Shown: positions 63,859-64,000 of the stretch, piece by piece
Position numbering within the stretch: the first letter of the stretch is position 1
Layout: each line of letters begins with the position of its first letter
DNA from: Asterias amurensis
Lineage: Eukaryota; Echinodermata; Asteroidea; Forcipulatida; Asteriidae
NCBI RefSeq assembly: GCF_032118995.1
Contig: NC_092661.1
Location: 15,199,006 to 15,263,005, forward strand
DNA length: 64,000 bases
Direction of reading: 5' to 3'
The notes under the pieces: generated by a model
Database searches by the model: none
Seen by the model: the letters and a program-made list of their open reading frames with translations, nothing else
What the model was told of the DNA's origin: nothing
Program-made: the position numbers and the translations under genes

Positions 63859-64000
63859 TTAAAGGCAGTGGACACTATTGGTAATTACTCAAAATAATTA
63901 TTAGCATAAAACCTTACTTGGTGATGAGTATTGGGGAGGGGTTGACAGTATAAAACATTGTGAGAAACGGCTCCCTCTGCAGTGACATCGTTGTCGAGAA
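63859..64000. mobile_element. Family A miniature element, cut by window edge
   Basis: TTAAAGGCAGTGGACACTAT to AACGGCTCCCTCTGCAGTGA; right half beyond the window. Confidence 0.88.

Noticed and set aside
63342-63884. 180-codon frame across the exon 11 duplications as a separate gene
   Set aside because: It changes frame relative to the conserved exon 11 product and is a by-product of the tandem repeat.

Overview
The window is an animal nuclear genome segment, AT-rich, intron-rich and full of small transposable elements. Four conserved bilaterian genes are readable with GT-AG or GC-AG introns. The repertoire of TTAA-flanked miniature elements, tRNA-headed SINEs and L2/CR1-like 3' ends, together with protein divergence from vertebrates, suggests a marine invertebrate deuterostome. 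An echinoderm such as a sea star is my best guess; this is inference and was not tested by search.

Layout. (1) 1-5401, plus strand: the last seven exons of ORC3, an origin recognition complex subunit; its 5' part lies left of the window. (2) 5402-22010: no protein-coding gene recognised. Most of it is a block of about 14 kb, in which a degenerate ~39-bp repeat is organised into higher-order units of about 1.4-1.8 kb. The block is bounded by two inverted arms of about 450-500 bp (6528-7024 and 20456-20912). (3) 22011-28455, minus strand: NUDC, complete in nine exons. (4) 29950-31218, minus strand: DNAJC28, an uninterrupted coding exon. (5) 31533-63797 and beyond, plus strand: MPHOSPH8 (MPP8), with chromodomain, long low-complexity middle and C-terminal ankyrin repeats. 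Eleven exons over 32 kb are readable; the last exons run off the right edge.

DNAJC28 and MPHOSPH8 are head to head with 314 bp between their start codons, which suggests a shared divergent promoter. NUDC and DNAJC28 are in tandem on the minus strand. The four genes do not form a pathway: ORC3 acts in DNA replication, NUDC and DNAJC28 in chaperone-type functions, and MPHOSPH8 in H3K9me3-dependent silencing of retroelements (HUSH complex).

The most unusual items are the inverted-repeat-bounded satellite block, five tandem copies of the 3' splice site plus 5' part of MPHOSPH8 exon 11, in-frame repeat expansions in MPHOSPH8, two GC-AG introns with identical GAG|GCAAGT donors, and several unrelated miniature element families that all end in TTAA. 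Exon boundaries were assigned by hand from splice signals, reading-frame continuity and remembered family sequences. No alignment or search was run.
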